Of a stretch of 64,000 nt of DNA, positions 15,348 through 23,423 are shown in pieces (the stretch's first letter is position 1; each line of letters starts with the position of its first letter). A program made the translations under genes and the position numbers. Origin of the DNA: Chromatiaceae bacterium (GTDB lineage Bacteria > Pseudomonadota > Gammaproteobacteria > Chromatiales > Chromatiaceae); assembly GCA_024235175.1 (NCBI GenBank), contig JACKMX010000003.1, positions 806,001 through 870,000 on the forward strand, written 5' to 3'. The notes beneath the pieces were generated by a model. The model ran no database searches and was not told where the DNA came from. It saw only the letters and a program-made list of their open reading frames with translations.

Positions 15348-16550
15348 ATGAAAAAGTTACACTATTCCGAACTCTGGTGCAGCTCTCCCAGGTATTGGGG
15401 CGGTCTGGCTGGCCTCACCTTCATTATTCTGTTGGGCATGGCCGCCGCATACCACATGGAGCATAGCGGACACTGGGTTACCGGCATGAGCAATCAGGTG
15501 GTCTGGGGACTGCCCCATGTTTTCGCAATCTTCCTTATTGTCGCGGCGTCCGGCGCGTTGAATGTGGCCTCCATCGGTTCAGTCTTCGGGGGGCCTTTGT
15601 ACAAGCCGCTGGGCCGTTTTTCCGGACTGCTCGCCATTGGACTGCTGGCGGGTGGACTGGTGGTGCTGTTACTCGACCTGGGGCGGCCGGAAAGATTGAT
15701 CGTCGCCATGACGCACTACAACTTCAAGTCCATATTTGCCTGGAACATTATTCTCTATACTGGTTTTTTCACCATTGTGGGCATCTACCTCTGGGCAATG
15801 ATCGACCGGAAGGCGCAGAAATTTTACCAGCCGACAGGTTTCGCAGCGTTCTTCTGGCGTCTTGCACTCACTACCGGTACCGGTTCCATTTTCGGTTTTC
15901 TGGTGGCACGGGAGGCCTATGACGCTGCGATAATGGCGCCAATGTTCATCATTATGTCGTTCAGCTACGGACTCGCGTTTTTTATTATTACCCTGATGTC
16001 TGCCTATTGGTGGGCAAGCCGGGAGCTGGGCTCCCATCGACTGGAGAAACTGAAGAACCTGCTGGGTGTTTTTGTCGGCGCAGTTCTATATTTCAGCCTG
16101 GTCTACCACCTGACCAATCTATATGTAACCCAGCACCATGGTGTTGAACGTTTTATTCTGCTTGATGGCGGTCTCTACACGGTGATGTTCTGGCTGGGAC
16201 AGGTTACCATCGGCGGCATTATCCCACTGTTCATGCTTTACTCCCCAGCGTTCTCTGAAAACCGCTTTGCTATCGCTATCGCTTCGATAATGGTGCTGAT
16301 CGGTGGTTTCATCCAAATCTATGTCATTGTTATAGGAGGCCAGGCCTATCCAATGAACCTGTTCCCCGGAAAGGAAATCCTGTCAAGCAGCTTTTACGAT
16401 GGCGCCGTTGCAGCTTACACACCGTCACTTGCGGAAGGTGTGCTCGGCCTTGCAGGTATTGCCATTGCCATGACGTTGGTGGCGGTGGGTGCGCGCATGC
16501 TGAAGGTTTTGCCTGAAACCCTGGAGGACCCGAAAGAGGGTACCGCCTGA
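15348..16550 (+). CDS. dsrP: DsrP, NrfD-like quinone-interacting membrane subunit
   Basis: A 400-aa NrfD/PsrC-family integral membrane protein with about ten predicted helices and no heme-binding CXXCH. Features typical of the family are the LDLGRPER loop (about residues 107-114) and the final HxTNLY-type stretch. It forms the second quinone-linked module of DsrMKJOP with DsrO and DsrJ. It is the last gene before a clear intrinsic terminator at 16572-16610, so the first dsr transcript probably ends here. Confidence 0.96.
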   Translation: MKKLHYSELWCSSPRYWGGLAGLTFIILLGMAAAYHMEHSGHWVTGMSNQVVWGLPHVFAIFLIVAASGALNVASIGSVFGGPLYKPLGRFSGLLAIGLLAGGLVVLLLDLGRPERLIVAMTHYNFKSIFAWNIILYTGFFTIVGIYLWAMIDRKAQKFYQPTGFAAFFWRLALTTGTGSIFGFLVAREAYDAAIMAPMFIIMSFSYGLAFFIITLMSAYWWASRELGSHRLEKLKNLLGVFVGAVLYFSLVYHLTNLYVTQHHGVERFILLDGGLYTVMFWLGQVTIGGIIPLFMLYSPAFSENRFAIAIASIMVLIGGFIQIYVIVIGGQAYPMNLFPGKEILSSSFYDGAVAAYTPSLAEGVLGLAGIAIAMTLVAVGARMLKVLPETLEDPKEGTA

Positions 16551-16571
16551 TTTCCAATTGAATCTGGTTTG

Positions 16572-16610
16572 AAACCCATCTCCGGCGCACTCGCCGGCGG
16601 TGGGTTTTTC
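16572..16610 (+). terminator. Intrinsic terminator after dsrP
   Basis: A 16-base stem (AAACCCATCTCCGGCG against CGCCGGCGGTGGGTTT, with one wobble and one mismatch) closes on a CACT loop and runs directly into a T-tract (TTTTTC). The strong G+C stem and U-tail are textbook. It separates dsrABEFHCMKLJOP from dsrN-R-pilZ-S. Confidence 0.9.
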
Positions 16611-16698
16611 ATATAGGACAATGGTAATTTTGCATAAAATTTCTGATTGGCATGACTGAATCAGGAACTTATATTCACCTGGATATCCTTGCCAACAT

Positions 16699-18087
16699 AT
16701 GCCTTATTTTTTCATCTCTGCAGCACATAAGTCGTCCGGAAAAACGACTATTTCGATTGGACTGACGGCAGCTTTTCAGGCACGTGGAATGTCGGTGCAG
16801 ACATTCAAAAAGGGACCGGACTATATCGATCCCATGTGGCTCTCCGCCGCCAGCGGGCGCAGCTGCAGAAACCTCGATTTCTTCACCATGCAGCGGGAGG
16901 AGATACTGCAGAATTTCACACACTTCATGCAGGACTCGGATCTGGGAATAATCGAAGGCAATAAAGGCCTATACGATGGATTGGACCTGGAGGGAAGAAA
17001 CAGTAACGCTGCGCTCGCATCTATGCTGCAGGCTCCGGTAATCCTGGTAATAGACGCACGCGGCATGACCCGGGGTATAGCTCCACTCATTCTCGGATAC
17101 CAGTCGTTCGATCCTGATATCCGTATTGCCGGAGTGATTCTTAACAAGGTTGGCGGCAGCCGTCATGAAGAGAAACTTAGACAGGTTATCGAGCACTATA
17201 CCGACGTGTCTGTGGTCGGTGCGGTGCACTACTCTTCAGACCTGGTCATTGATGAGCGCCACCTTGGGCTTATGCCAAGCAACGAAGCCGAGCGGACCGG
17301 GGAAAAAATTGCAATCTTTGGGAGTAGCCTGGCATCCCAGGTAGACCTTCACCGGATTCTGGAAATAGCCGGGGATACCTCGCTGATTCTGCCCGGAAAC
17401 AAGACGCTGCCGGATACGGCAAAGAAAATAGGCAGTGATATCACGATTGGTTATCCGCAGGACCGCGCATTTGGTTTCTACTACCCGGGAGATCTGGAGA
17501 AGATGGCCGCAGCCGGTGCCAGACTTGTTCCGTTCGACTGTATAAGCGATGCACATCTGCCGCAGGTTGATGCACTTTTCATCGGCGGAGGATTTCCCGA
17601 ATCCAGCATGGAACTGCTGGAAGCAAACCAAAGCATGCGAAATGAAATCCGCGCATTCATCGAAAATGGCGGCCCTGCTTACGCAGAGTGCGGGGGATTG
17701 ATGTATCTGTCCCGGAGCCTTACCTGGAACGGCAAAACTTGTAAAATGGCGGGTGTCATTCCCGCCGATGCGGTGATGCATTCAAGGCCGCAAGGCCGGG
17801 GTTATGTGCTCTTGAGGGAAACCGGGGAGAGCCCCTGGCGACTGCTCCCGGATCAGGATCGGGTCATCACGGCTCATGAATTTCACTACTCTGCATTGGA
17901 AGGCCTGCCTGAGGGGACCCGGTTTGCGTATGATGTGTTGCGGGGAACCGGTGTTGACGGGAGCAAAGATGGAATCGTATACAAGAATCTGCTCGCCAGC
18001 TATACACATCTCAGAGATGTGGGCGGTAATCAGTGGACGCGGCGTTTCCTGGATCACGTTGAACGAGTGCAACAAGGGGTAAGATGA
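16699..18087 (+). CDS. dsrN: DsrN, siroheme amidase (CobB/CbiA family)
   Basis: A 462-aa glutamine-dependent amidotransferase of the cobyrinate a,c-diamide synthase family; in the dsr context it amidates siroheme for DsrAB. The N-terminal ATP-binding P-loop is SAAHKSSGKTT (residues 7-17). The C-terminal class I glutamine amidotransferase domain has nucleophile C331 in YAECGGLMYLS and a HEFHYS motif for the partner histidine. It begins about 90 bases after the dsrP terminator, so it needs its own promoter; the region before it is A+T-rich. It overlaps dsrR by 4 bases. Confidence 0.93.
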   Translation: MPYFFISAAHKSSGKTTISIGLTAAFQARGMSVQTFKKGPDYIDPMWLSAASGRSCRNLDFFTMQREEILQNFTHFMQDSDLGIIEGNKGLYDGLDLEGRNSNAALASMLQAPVILVIDARGMTRGIAPLILGYQSFDPDIRIAGVILNKVGGSRHEEKLRQVIEHYTDVSVVGAVHYSSDLVIDERHLGLMPSNEAERTGEKIAIFGSSLASQVDLHRILEIAGDTSLILPGNKTLPDTAKKIGSDITIGYPQDRAFGFYYPGDLEKMAAAGARLVPFDCISDAHLPQVDALFIGGGFPESSMELLEANQSMRNEIRAFIENGGPAYAECGGLMYLSRSLTWNGKTCKMAGVIPADAVMHSRPQGRGYVLLRETGESPWRLLPDQDRVITAHEFHYSALEGLPEGTRFAYDVLRGTGVDGSKDGIVYKNLLASYTHLRDVGGNQWTRRFLDHVERVQQGVR

Positions 18088-18401
18088 TGTTCGAGATTAC
18101 CGAAGCTGCGGCGAATCAGATCAGGTTGGCAGCCCAACAGGGAGGAACCGTCGGCATGGTGCTGCGGCTTGCTGCACGAGTGCGGGACGATGGCAGCATT
18201 GACTATCTGATGGGCTTTGATGAAGCCGCAGAAGAGGATATCAGATTTGTCACGAAGGGAGTGGAGGTGGTGATGGTGCCTGAGTCCGTGCCTCTGCTGG
18301 AAGATGCGGTAATGGACTATGTGGAGTTGAACAAAGGCGATTTTCGCTTTATCTTCAGTAACCCAAGGGATGCCAATTACTCGCCTCCCACAGAAGAGTG
18401 A
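18084..18401 (+). CDS. dsrR: DsrR, A-type scaffold-like protein without cysteines
   Basis: A 105-aa protein with the IscA fold pattern (MFEITEAAANQIRLAAQQGG at the start, then VEVVMVPESVPLLEDAVMDY). Compared with IscA at 39269-39598, all three cluster-binding cysteines are missing and the protein has no Cys at all. This is normal for DsrR, which in A. vinosum acts after transcription to support dsr expression rather than carrying Fe-S clusters. It overlaps dsrN (ATGA) and, by one base (TGATG), the PilZ gene that follows. Confidence 0.92.
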   Translation: MMFEITEAAANQIRLAAQQGGTVGMVLRLAARVRDDGSIDYLMGFDEAAEEDIRFVTKGVEVVMVPESVPLLEDAVMDYVELNKGDFRFIFSNPRDANYSPPTEE

Positions 18402-18688
18402 TGCAATGGCGGATTTCGATGGCTGATAACCGCGATAAACGACAATATGTACGCACACCCCTGCGCACCACGATCCTGCTCACCCATGACTCTTTTGGCG
18501 AAATTCTGGTGAAGACGCGCGATATCTCTCAGGGTGGTGTATTTCTGGTGACCAGTGAACTGTCAATGCCGCCGGTGGGCACGATTATTCAGGGCCAGGT
18601 TCAGGATGATTACGGTGAAAGGCCGGTTGTTAAAATGGAAATTGTCCGAGTTGATCCAAACGGCATAGGCCTCAAGTTTATCGAGTGA
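18401..18688 (+). CDS. PilZ-domain c-di-GMP-binding protein
   Basis: A 95-aa single-domain PilZ protein. Both halves of the c-di-GMP site are intact: RxxxR (R14 and R18 in KRQYVRT) and DxSxxG (D41, S43, G46 in DISQGG). No other domain is present, so it would act through a partner. The start ATG 18401 overlaps the dsrR stop by one base; an ATG at 18419 is a second choice. It is tied to dsrS by another one-base overlap (TGATG). In the A. vinosum order dsrR is followed directly by dsrS, so this gene is an addition that could place part of sulfur oxidation under c-di-GMP control; that is inference. Confidence 0.88.
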   Translation: MQWRISMADNRDKRQYVRTPLRTTILLTHDSFGEILVKTRDISQGGVFLVTSELSMPPVGTIIQGQVQDDYGERPVVKMEIVRVDPNGIGLKFIE

Positions 18689-19803
18689 TGCTCACGGCCG
18701 ATCTCTCCCCTGAGGATGCACTGCGCCTCAATGTACTGCTTGCAAACCAGCCGCAGGCGATTCGTATAAACGCATCCAGCATGACACTTTTCGGATTGTT
18801 GGGAGAGAGTGAAACCAGCATCAAGCTCAACCCAAATTGTCCGGATGACAAATATTTGAAGCAGGTCCGTTCGCTGCTTTCGGAACGCGCATTGGGTAAT
18901 CCAGCCGGATATCCGCTATATCTTCAGCGCTGGACCAGAATGGGTAAAATGCGCGACGAAAGTCTGAAGGAATTGCTCAAACTGGGCGATCCGGAGGCAG
19001 TGTTTGCGGTGGTCTGTGCGGAAGGCCTGACCGACGAGCTGGCCAGGCGAGCCTGGTGGGCATCGGAAGAGCCGGAAAACGCACGCCGCATGCTCCAGAC
19101 CAAGGCGGTGTCAGAAGGGATAACCGGAAAAAAACTGGCCCGTTACCTGGTTGAGTTTCTGCCGTTTGAGACGGAAACAGAAACCATGGTCGAGTCGGTG
19201 CGGGTGGCAATGCGCCCCGGTTTGCTGCCGGAGGACGAACGCAAGGCCTTGTGGAAGAAGTCAGCGCGAAAAATACCCTATCTGGCGGGATTTATCGCCG
19301 CGGCTCCAGATGATCTGCCGGACCGAATGCCGCAGCGCAAGGATCTGTCCGGGATCAGCGGTCTGTTGGCGGCGGAGGCATCACCAGTTTCCAGATTGCT
19401 GCACAAATCCCTGTCGGAGAGCGGCCAGTTGTTCCTGGATGCCTGTCTGCGGATTCTTGGCAAACCCCCAACACAGGATGTGATCACCACCACTTTGGAT
19501 GTAATGCGAGGCTACTTTGCGCTGCTCAGGCCGGCTGGAGATCCAGACCTGGCGCTAGAGCAGTTGTTCGACGAGGCGGCTGCCTATGTGAAAAACACGG
19601 CCAGTCTGGGGTCGCTTCTCCTCCAGGCTCCACAACTGCGGAAGGAAGTCGAAGCGATGCATATACTGTCCGGTCTCGGTTATGGTGTATTGCGCCCGGA
19701 GCTCAAGGGGAGTTCGGCTGCGGGCGGTTTGATGCGGCGCAAACTGGAGCCGGTGCTGCAGGGGATTTCAGCTCAGATCAGAGTGCTGTTGGGGAGACCC
19801 TGA
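18688..19803 (+). CDS. dsrS: DsrS, sulfur-oxidation-associated protein
   Basis: A 371-aa mostly helical cytoplasmic protein with no catalytic motif. I assign it as DsrS from position (last gene after dsrN and dsrR), length and recalled similarity; known DsrS has a supporting, probably post-transcriptional, role in dsr expression. The start ATG 18688 overlaps the PilZ stop by one base. The C-terminal third contains YFALLRPAGDP and a basic end (GGLMRRKLEPVLQG). The gene ends just before a palindromic repeat that separates it from the convergent fusA2. Confidence 0.82.
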   Translation: MLTADLSPEDALRLNVLLANQPQAIRINASSMTLFGLLGESETSIKLNPNCPDDKYLKQVRSLLSERALGNPAGYPLYLQRWTRMGKMRDESLKELLKLGDPEAVFAVVCAEGLTDELARRAWWASEEPENARRMLQTKAVSEGITGKKLARYLVEFLPFETETETMVESVRVAMRPGLLPEDERKALWKKSARKIPYLAGFIAAAPDDLPDRMPQRKDLSGISGLLAAEASPVSRLLHKSLSESGQLFLDACLRILGKPPTQDVITTTLDVMRGYFALLRPAGDPDLALEQLFDEAAAYVKNTASLGSLLLQAPQLRKEVEAMHILSGLGYGVLRPELKGSSAAGGLMRRKLEPVLQGISAQIRVLLGRP

Positions 19804-19828
19804 GGGAAGGCGGGAGGCAAGCCGGCAC

Positions 19829-19900
19829 TGATACCCTCACCCCAACCCTCTCCCTCACGAGGGAGAGGGGGCTTTTGCGACACCCTCTCGTGAGGGAGGC
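19829..19900. repeat. Palindromic CCCTCTCCC/GAGGGAGAGGG dispersed repeat
   Basis: The sequence from about 19829 contains CCCTCACCCCAACCCTCTCCC, then ACGAGGGAGAGGGGG, and a second arm set CACCCTCTCGTGAGGGAGG. The arms can pair in several ways into strong hairpins. This type of intergenic element is common in proteobacterial genomes. Lying between convergent dsrS and fusA2, it could also end transcription from both sides. Confidence 0.6.
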
Positions 19901-19962
19901 GACTGCAAGGATGCAGGAGTTAGAGTAACTCATGGAGCGGTTACTGAGGGCTGGAGCAAGCA

Positions 19963-22014
19963 TCACTCCTCTGTGCTCTGTTGCTCCTTGAAGGCAGCTG
20001 CCAAGCGTTGTTGGATCTCATAGGGCACAGGATCATAGTGGCTGAAGCTGATCTCATAAGTGCCTTCACCGCCCGTTATCGATTTCAGTCTCGAGCTGTA
20101 GTCGTCGAGTTCGGCCATGGGTACCAGGCCGATTATAACCATGCGTCCGCCGGATGCTGTATCGGTCGTGCTGACACGGCCGCGACGGGTCGATAGATCA
20201 GCAGTGATGTCTCCAACTGAATTCCCCATAACCGTAATGCGGATGTTGACAATCGGTTCCAATATCACCGGTTTCGCATTTTCCAGTGCCGTCTCGAAAG
20301 CTTTGCGGCCAGCTGTTACAAAAGCGATCTCTTTTGAATCAACCGTGTGAAACTTGCCGTCATAAACAGTGACCCTGATATCCTGAATCGGGTAACCGGC
20401 TATCACACCGTCTTCCAGCGCCTGTTGCACGCCCTTTTCCACGGCTGGAATCAGTGCGCCCGGAATGGCGCCTCCCTTCACTTCGTCCACGAACACAAAG
20501 CCTTCGCCCCGGGGCAAGGGCGCCACCTTCAGGTAGACCTCGCCGAACTGCCCGGCACCGCCCGTCTGTTTTTTATGCCGGTGATGGCCCTCCGCTTCGG
20601 CGCTGATGGTTTCGCGATAGGGAATGCTCGGCGGCTTGGTATCGACGTGCACGTTAAAACGGCTTTCCAGTTGTTCCAGGATGACACGCAGGTGCAGATC
20701 TCCCAGGCCGCGTATCACTGTCTCATTCGCCTGTGTGTCATGCTCCGTCCTTAGACAGGGATCCTCAGACTCCAGCTTGCGCAGCGCGTCAGAGAGCTTC
20801 TGGTCGTCACTGCGATTCTGCGGGATCAACGCCAGCCCGAACAGTGGCATCGGGAAGCTCTCCGGTTGCAGGTGAAAGTTGTCTTCATCGTGAGAGTCGT
20901 GCAATACCGCATCCCGATCTATCTCTTCGACTCTGGAGACTGCGCAGATATCGCCCGGTATCGCTTGCCCCATTTCACTCTGCTCCTTCCCCTGAATGCG
21001 CAGCAGATGAGTAACCTTGAATGGCTTTCTGGCATCGCCGATGTACAGCTGGGAGTTGGGCGTAATGGTGCCCTGATGAACCCGGAACATACTCATCCTG
21101 CCCCGGAACGGGTCGTTGGTGATCTTGAACACATGAGCGATGGCGTGTGCGTTCTCGTCGATGGATATTTCGACTTGTTTTGCCTTTTCCCCCTCACCCT
21201 TCATGAAATGGGGTGGATTGCCTTCCAAAGGATCGGGCATCAGCCGCACCATCACCTCGATCAATTGATCTATGCCGGCACCGGTGGTGGCTGAAACAAA
21301 GCAGATTGGCACAAGATGCCCTTCGCGCAGCGCCTTTTCAAAGGGATCATGAAGCTGTTCGGGTTTTAAATCCGCTCCCTGCTCCAGGTAGATCTCCATC
21401 AACTCCTCATCCATTTCGACGACCTGGTCGACGATGGTTGTGTGCGCTTCGGCAACCGATGAGAAAAGGGTTTCCGCACCGTCGGGTCTGAAGAAGCAGT
21501 CGATCACCTTGCCGTTCGCTGTGGGAAGATTCAGCGGCAGGCACTGTTTACCGAAAATATCGCCGATATCGGCGACGAGTTTTTCCAGATTGGCCTCTGT
21601 AGAATCAATTTTATTAATGATAATAATGCGGCAGAGCTCATCTTCCCTGGCATGCTCCATCATCGCCTGGGCAGCCGGTTCAATGCCGGCTTCGGCGTTG
21701 ATTACAACTGCCGCGGTTTCCACCGCCTGCAATACACCAAAGGCCCGGCCGAAAAAATCGGCCAGGCCGGGGGTGTCAATCAGATTTATGTGCCGTCCGT
21801 CTTTTTCGAACCAGGCCAGCGATGAGTTCAGGGTGTGCTTGTAATTCTGCTCCTGAGATTCGAAATCGCACACTGTATCTCCGCGTTCAATGGTGCCCTG
21901 GTTCTGTATCGCGCCAGCGTGATACAGAAGGGCTTCTGCCAGCGTCGTTTTACCGGCGCCTGACTGGCCCACCAGGGCGATATTCCGAATATCCTGGGTG
22001 GTGTATGCAGGCAT
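19963..22014 (-). CDS. fusA2: Elongation factor G-like GTPase, FusA2 type
   Basis: A 683-aa translational GTPase of the EF-G family. The P-loop is GQSGAGKT (16-23), DTPG (in NLIDTPGLADF) and NKID (IIIINKID) are the other GTP motifs. Domains II-V follow, with the domain IV region RHKKQTGGAGQFGEV typical of the paralogous EF-G (EF-G2) group rather than of the fusA gene in the str operon. The start ATG 22014 follows AAGGAGGAG. No ribosomal protein gene is nearby, which also points to the secondary copy. Role in translation is probable but undefined for this paralogue. Confidence 0.9.
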   Translation of the reverse strand: MPAYTTQDIRNIALVGQSGAGKTTLAEALLYHAGAIQNQGTIERGDTVCDFESQEQNYKHTLNSSLAWFEKDGRHINLIDTPGLADFFGRAFGVLQAVETAAVVINAEAGIEPAAQAMMEHAREDELCRIIIINKIDSTEANLEKLVADIGDIFGKQCLPLNLPTANGKVIDCFFRPDGAETLFSSVAEAHTTIVDQVVEMDEELMEIYLEQGADLKPEQLHDPFEKALREGHLVPICFVSATTGAGIDQLIEVMVRLMPDPLEGNPPHFMKGEGEKAKQVEISIDENAHAIAHVFKITNDPFRGRMSMFRVHQGTITPNSQLYIGDARKPFKVTHLLRIQGKEQSEMGQAIPGDICAVSRVEEIDRDAVLHDSHDEDNFHLQPESFPMPLFGLALIPQNRSDDQKLSDALRKLESEDPCLRTEHDTQANETVIRGLGDLHLRVILEQLESRFNVHVDTKPPSIPYRETISAEAEGHHRHKKQTGGAGQFGEVYLKVAPLPRGEGFVFVDEVKGGAIPGALIPAVEKGVQQALEDGVIAGYPIQDIRVTVYDGKFHTVDSKEIAFVTAGRKAFETALENAKPVILEPIVNIRITVMGNSVGDITADLSTRRGRVSTTDTASGGRMVIIGLVPMAELDDYSSRLKSITGGEGTYEISFSHYDPVPYEIQQRLAAAFKEQQSTEE

Positions 22015-22142
22015 GCTCTCCTCCTTAACGTCTTATGACTGAAACCTTTATCCCAATGGAACTTCTCACCGGGCGCTATGACCCCGGTCAACTATCCTTT
22101 ATCCAACGAATTGGAGTTAAACAGCGCAACGCCAATGCAGCT

Positions 22143-22598
22143 TCAACTACCCGAGCGCCTGTTGCGCCCTTTGTAAGCCGCAACCTGTTTTATAATCTCC
22201 TGGAACGGCAGTTGATCAAGGCTCTCGAAAGTGTTCACCGCGCTCTCCAACAGCGCATAGACATCCTGCACCACTGCCGGCAACTCCTCCCCCGCATTGA
22301 GCAGCATGAACAGGCCCTGCAGTCCACCAATCTGGATACGCATGGCCTTGGCGTGAGGTAGTGCACTGGTCTGATTTGCATACTTTAGGGTAAAGCGGGC
22401 TTGTTGCCTCAGCAGTGTCAACAGCGTTTCACAAAGGTGTTGCCCCCTTGCGGATCGGCAGTGCACTCCTTCGCGCTCAGCAAGATAAAATTTTTCACTC
22501 TGTGAACAGCTGCATTGTCCCGACAGCACGCCCTTTTCAAACAGGCAGTAACGCTCGTTCATGTCGCGATAAAACTTGCGGAGGGCGTCCTGGTCCAC
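22143..22598 (-). CDS. Conserved hypothetical protein with N-terminal cysteines
   Basis: A 151-aa protein starting at GTG 22598, directly after the hslR stop (TAAGTG, no spacer), so it is coupled to hslR. Near the N-terminus it has several cysteines (C18 in ERYCLFEKG, C29 and C31 in GQCSCSQSE, C47 in VHCRSA, C56 in HLCETL), which could bind a metal. The rest looks helical. I do not recognise the family. It is followed, after a 128-base gap with no gene, by fusA2. Confidence 0.6.
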   Translation of the reverse strand: MDQDALRKFYRDMNERYCLFEKGVLSGQCSCSQSEKFYLAEREGVHCRSARGQHLCETLLTLLRQQARFTLKYANQTSALPHAKAMRIQIGGLQGLFMLLNAGEELPAVVQDVYALLESAVNTFESLDQLPFQEIIKQVAAYKGRNRRSGS

Positions 22599-22988
22599 TT
22601 ATTTCCCGGTAAAACGGTGGATCATCCGCCTGTCCCGCTTGCTCGGTTTTCCGGGTGCAGGGTGGGGAGCGGAGGCGCGAAGCAGGCGAGCCTGGGCTAT
22701 CATCTCCTCACGCTTGCTGATGCTGGATTCATCCTCCTGGTAGCATGTCACCGCTTCGGATGCAGGTCGGCGCTGCCTCGGTATCTGCATGACCGTGACA
22801 CTCCATTCGAGTGAATCTTTATGGATACGCAGCCGGGATCCGGCACAAACCTCTTTGCCTGGTTTGGTACGCATCCCGTTGAGGTGCACCTTGCCGCCGG
22901 TAATCGCCGCAACCGCAAGGGATCTCGTTTTGAAAAAACGGGCGGCCCACAGCCATTTGTCGAGTCGCATACGCTCCGGTTCGGACAT
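22599..22988 (-). CDS. hslR: Hsp15, S4-domain RNA-binding heat shock protein
   Basis: A 129-aa protein with an N-terminal S4 domain (MRLDKWLWAARFFKTRSLA, then VHLNGMRTKPGKEV) that binds RNA, and a basic C-terminal tail (GKPSKRDRRMIHRF). This is the layout of Hsp15, which rescues stalled 50S subunits carrying nascent chains. The gene starts one base into the stop of grxC and ends next to the hypothetical gene, so the three form a coupled unit. Confidence 0.92.
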   Translation of the reverse strand: MSEPERMRLDKWLWAARFFKTRSLAVAAITGGKVHLNGMRTKPGKEVCAGSRLRIHKDSLEWSVTVMQIPRQRRPASEAVTCYQEDESSISKREEMIAQARLLRASAPHPAPGKPSKRDRRMIHRFTGK

Positions 22989-23290
22989 CAGGTGGGGTCG
23001 GCCTCCTCCTCAGAGACTTCAGGTTCCATGTGCGGAGCCAGGCCCAGCAGAGGGTCGAGTTTTCCGAATGCGTTGAGTTCAGCCAGGTCGTCATAACCAC
23101 CGACATGATAGTCGTCGATAAAAATCTGAGGTACGGTGCGCCTTTTGCTGCGTTCGAGCATTTCACGCATCAACTGGCGACTGCCATCTATATACAGCTC
23201 TTCGAACTCCACGCCCTTTTTCCGGAGCAGGTTTTTGGCGCGCACACAGTAGGGGCAAATCCGCGTCGTGTACATGACTACCCTGGGCAT
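22988..23290 (-). CDS. grxC: Glutaredoxin 3
   Basis: A 100-aa glutaredoxin. The dithiol active site is C-P-Y-C (ICPYCVRAK, C12 and C15). TVPQIFID (cis-Pro loop) and GGYDDLAELNAFGKL (glutathione-binding) are present. The length exceeds the common 85 residues because of an acidic tail ending SEEEADPT. It is the first gene of the grxC-hslR-22143 unit and is divergent from pepN. Confidence 0.93.
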   Translation of the reverse strand: MPRVVMYTTRICPYCVRAKNLLRKKGVEFEELYIDGSRQLMREMLERSKRRTVPQIFIDDYHVGGYDDLAELNAFGKLDPLLGLAPHMEPEVSEEEADPT

Positions 23291-23423
23291 TATGGTGGCC
23301 TCTTAAGTTATTTTGACCTATCCTAACAGCCCCTGTATCAGCAGGTCTATCAGGCTCAATCCAGCTGATGGGCTGGATTCTGAAATTATCATATCAGTAT
23401 TTGCTATAGATCGAGGAAACAGC

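Noticed and set aside
18084..18401. Damaged IscA copy
   Set aside because: Absence of cysteines is normal for DsrR, and the gene is in its usual place.
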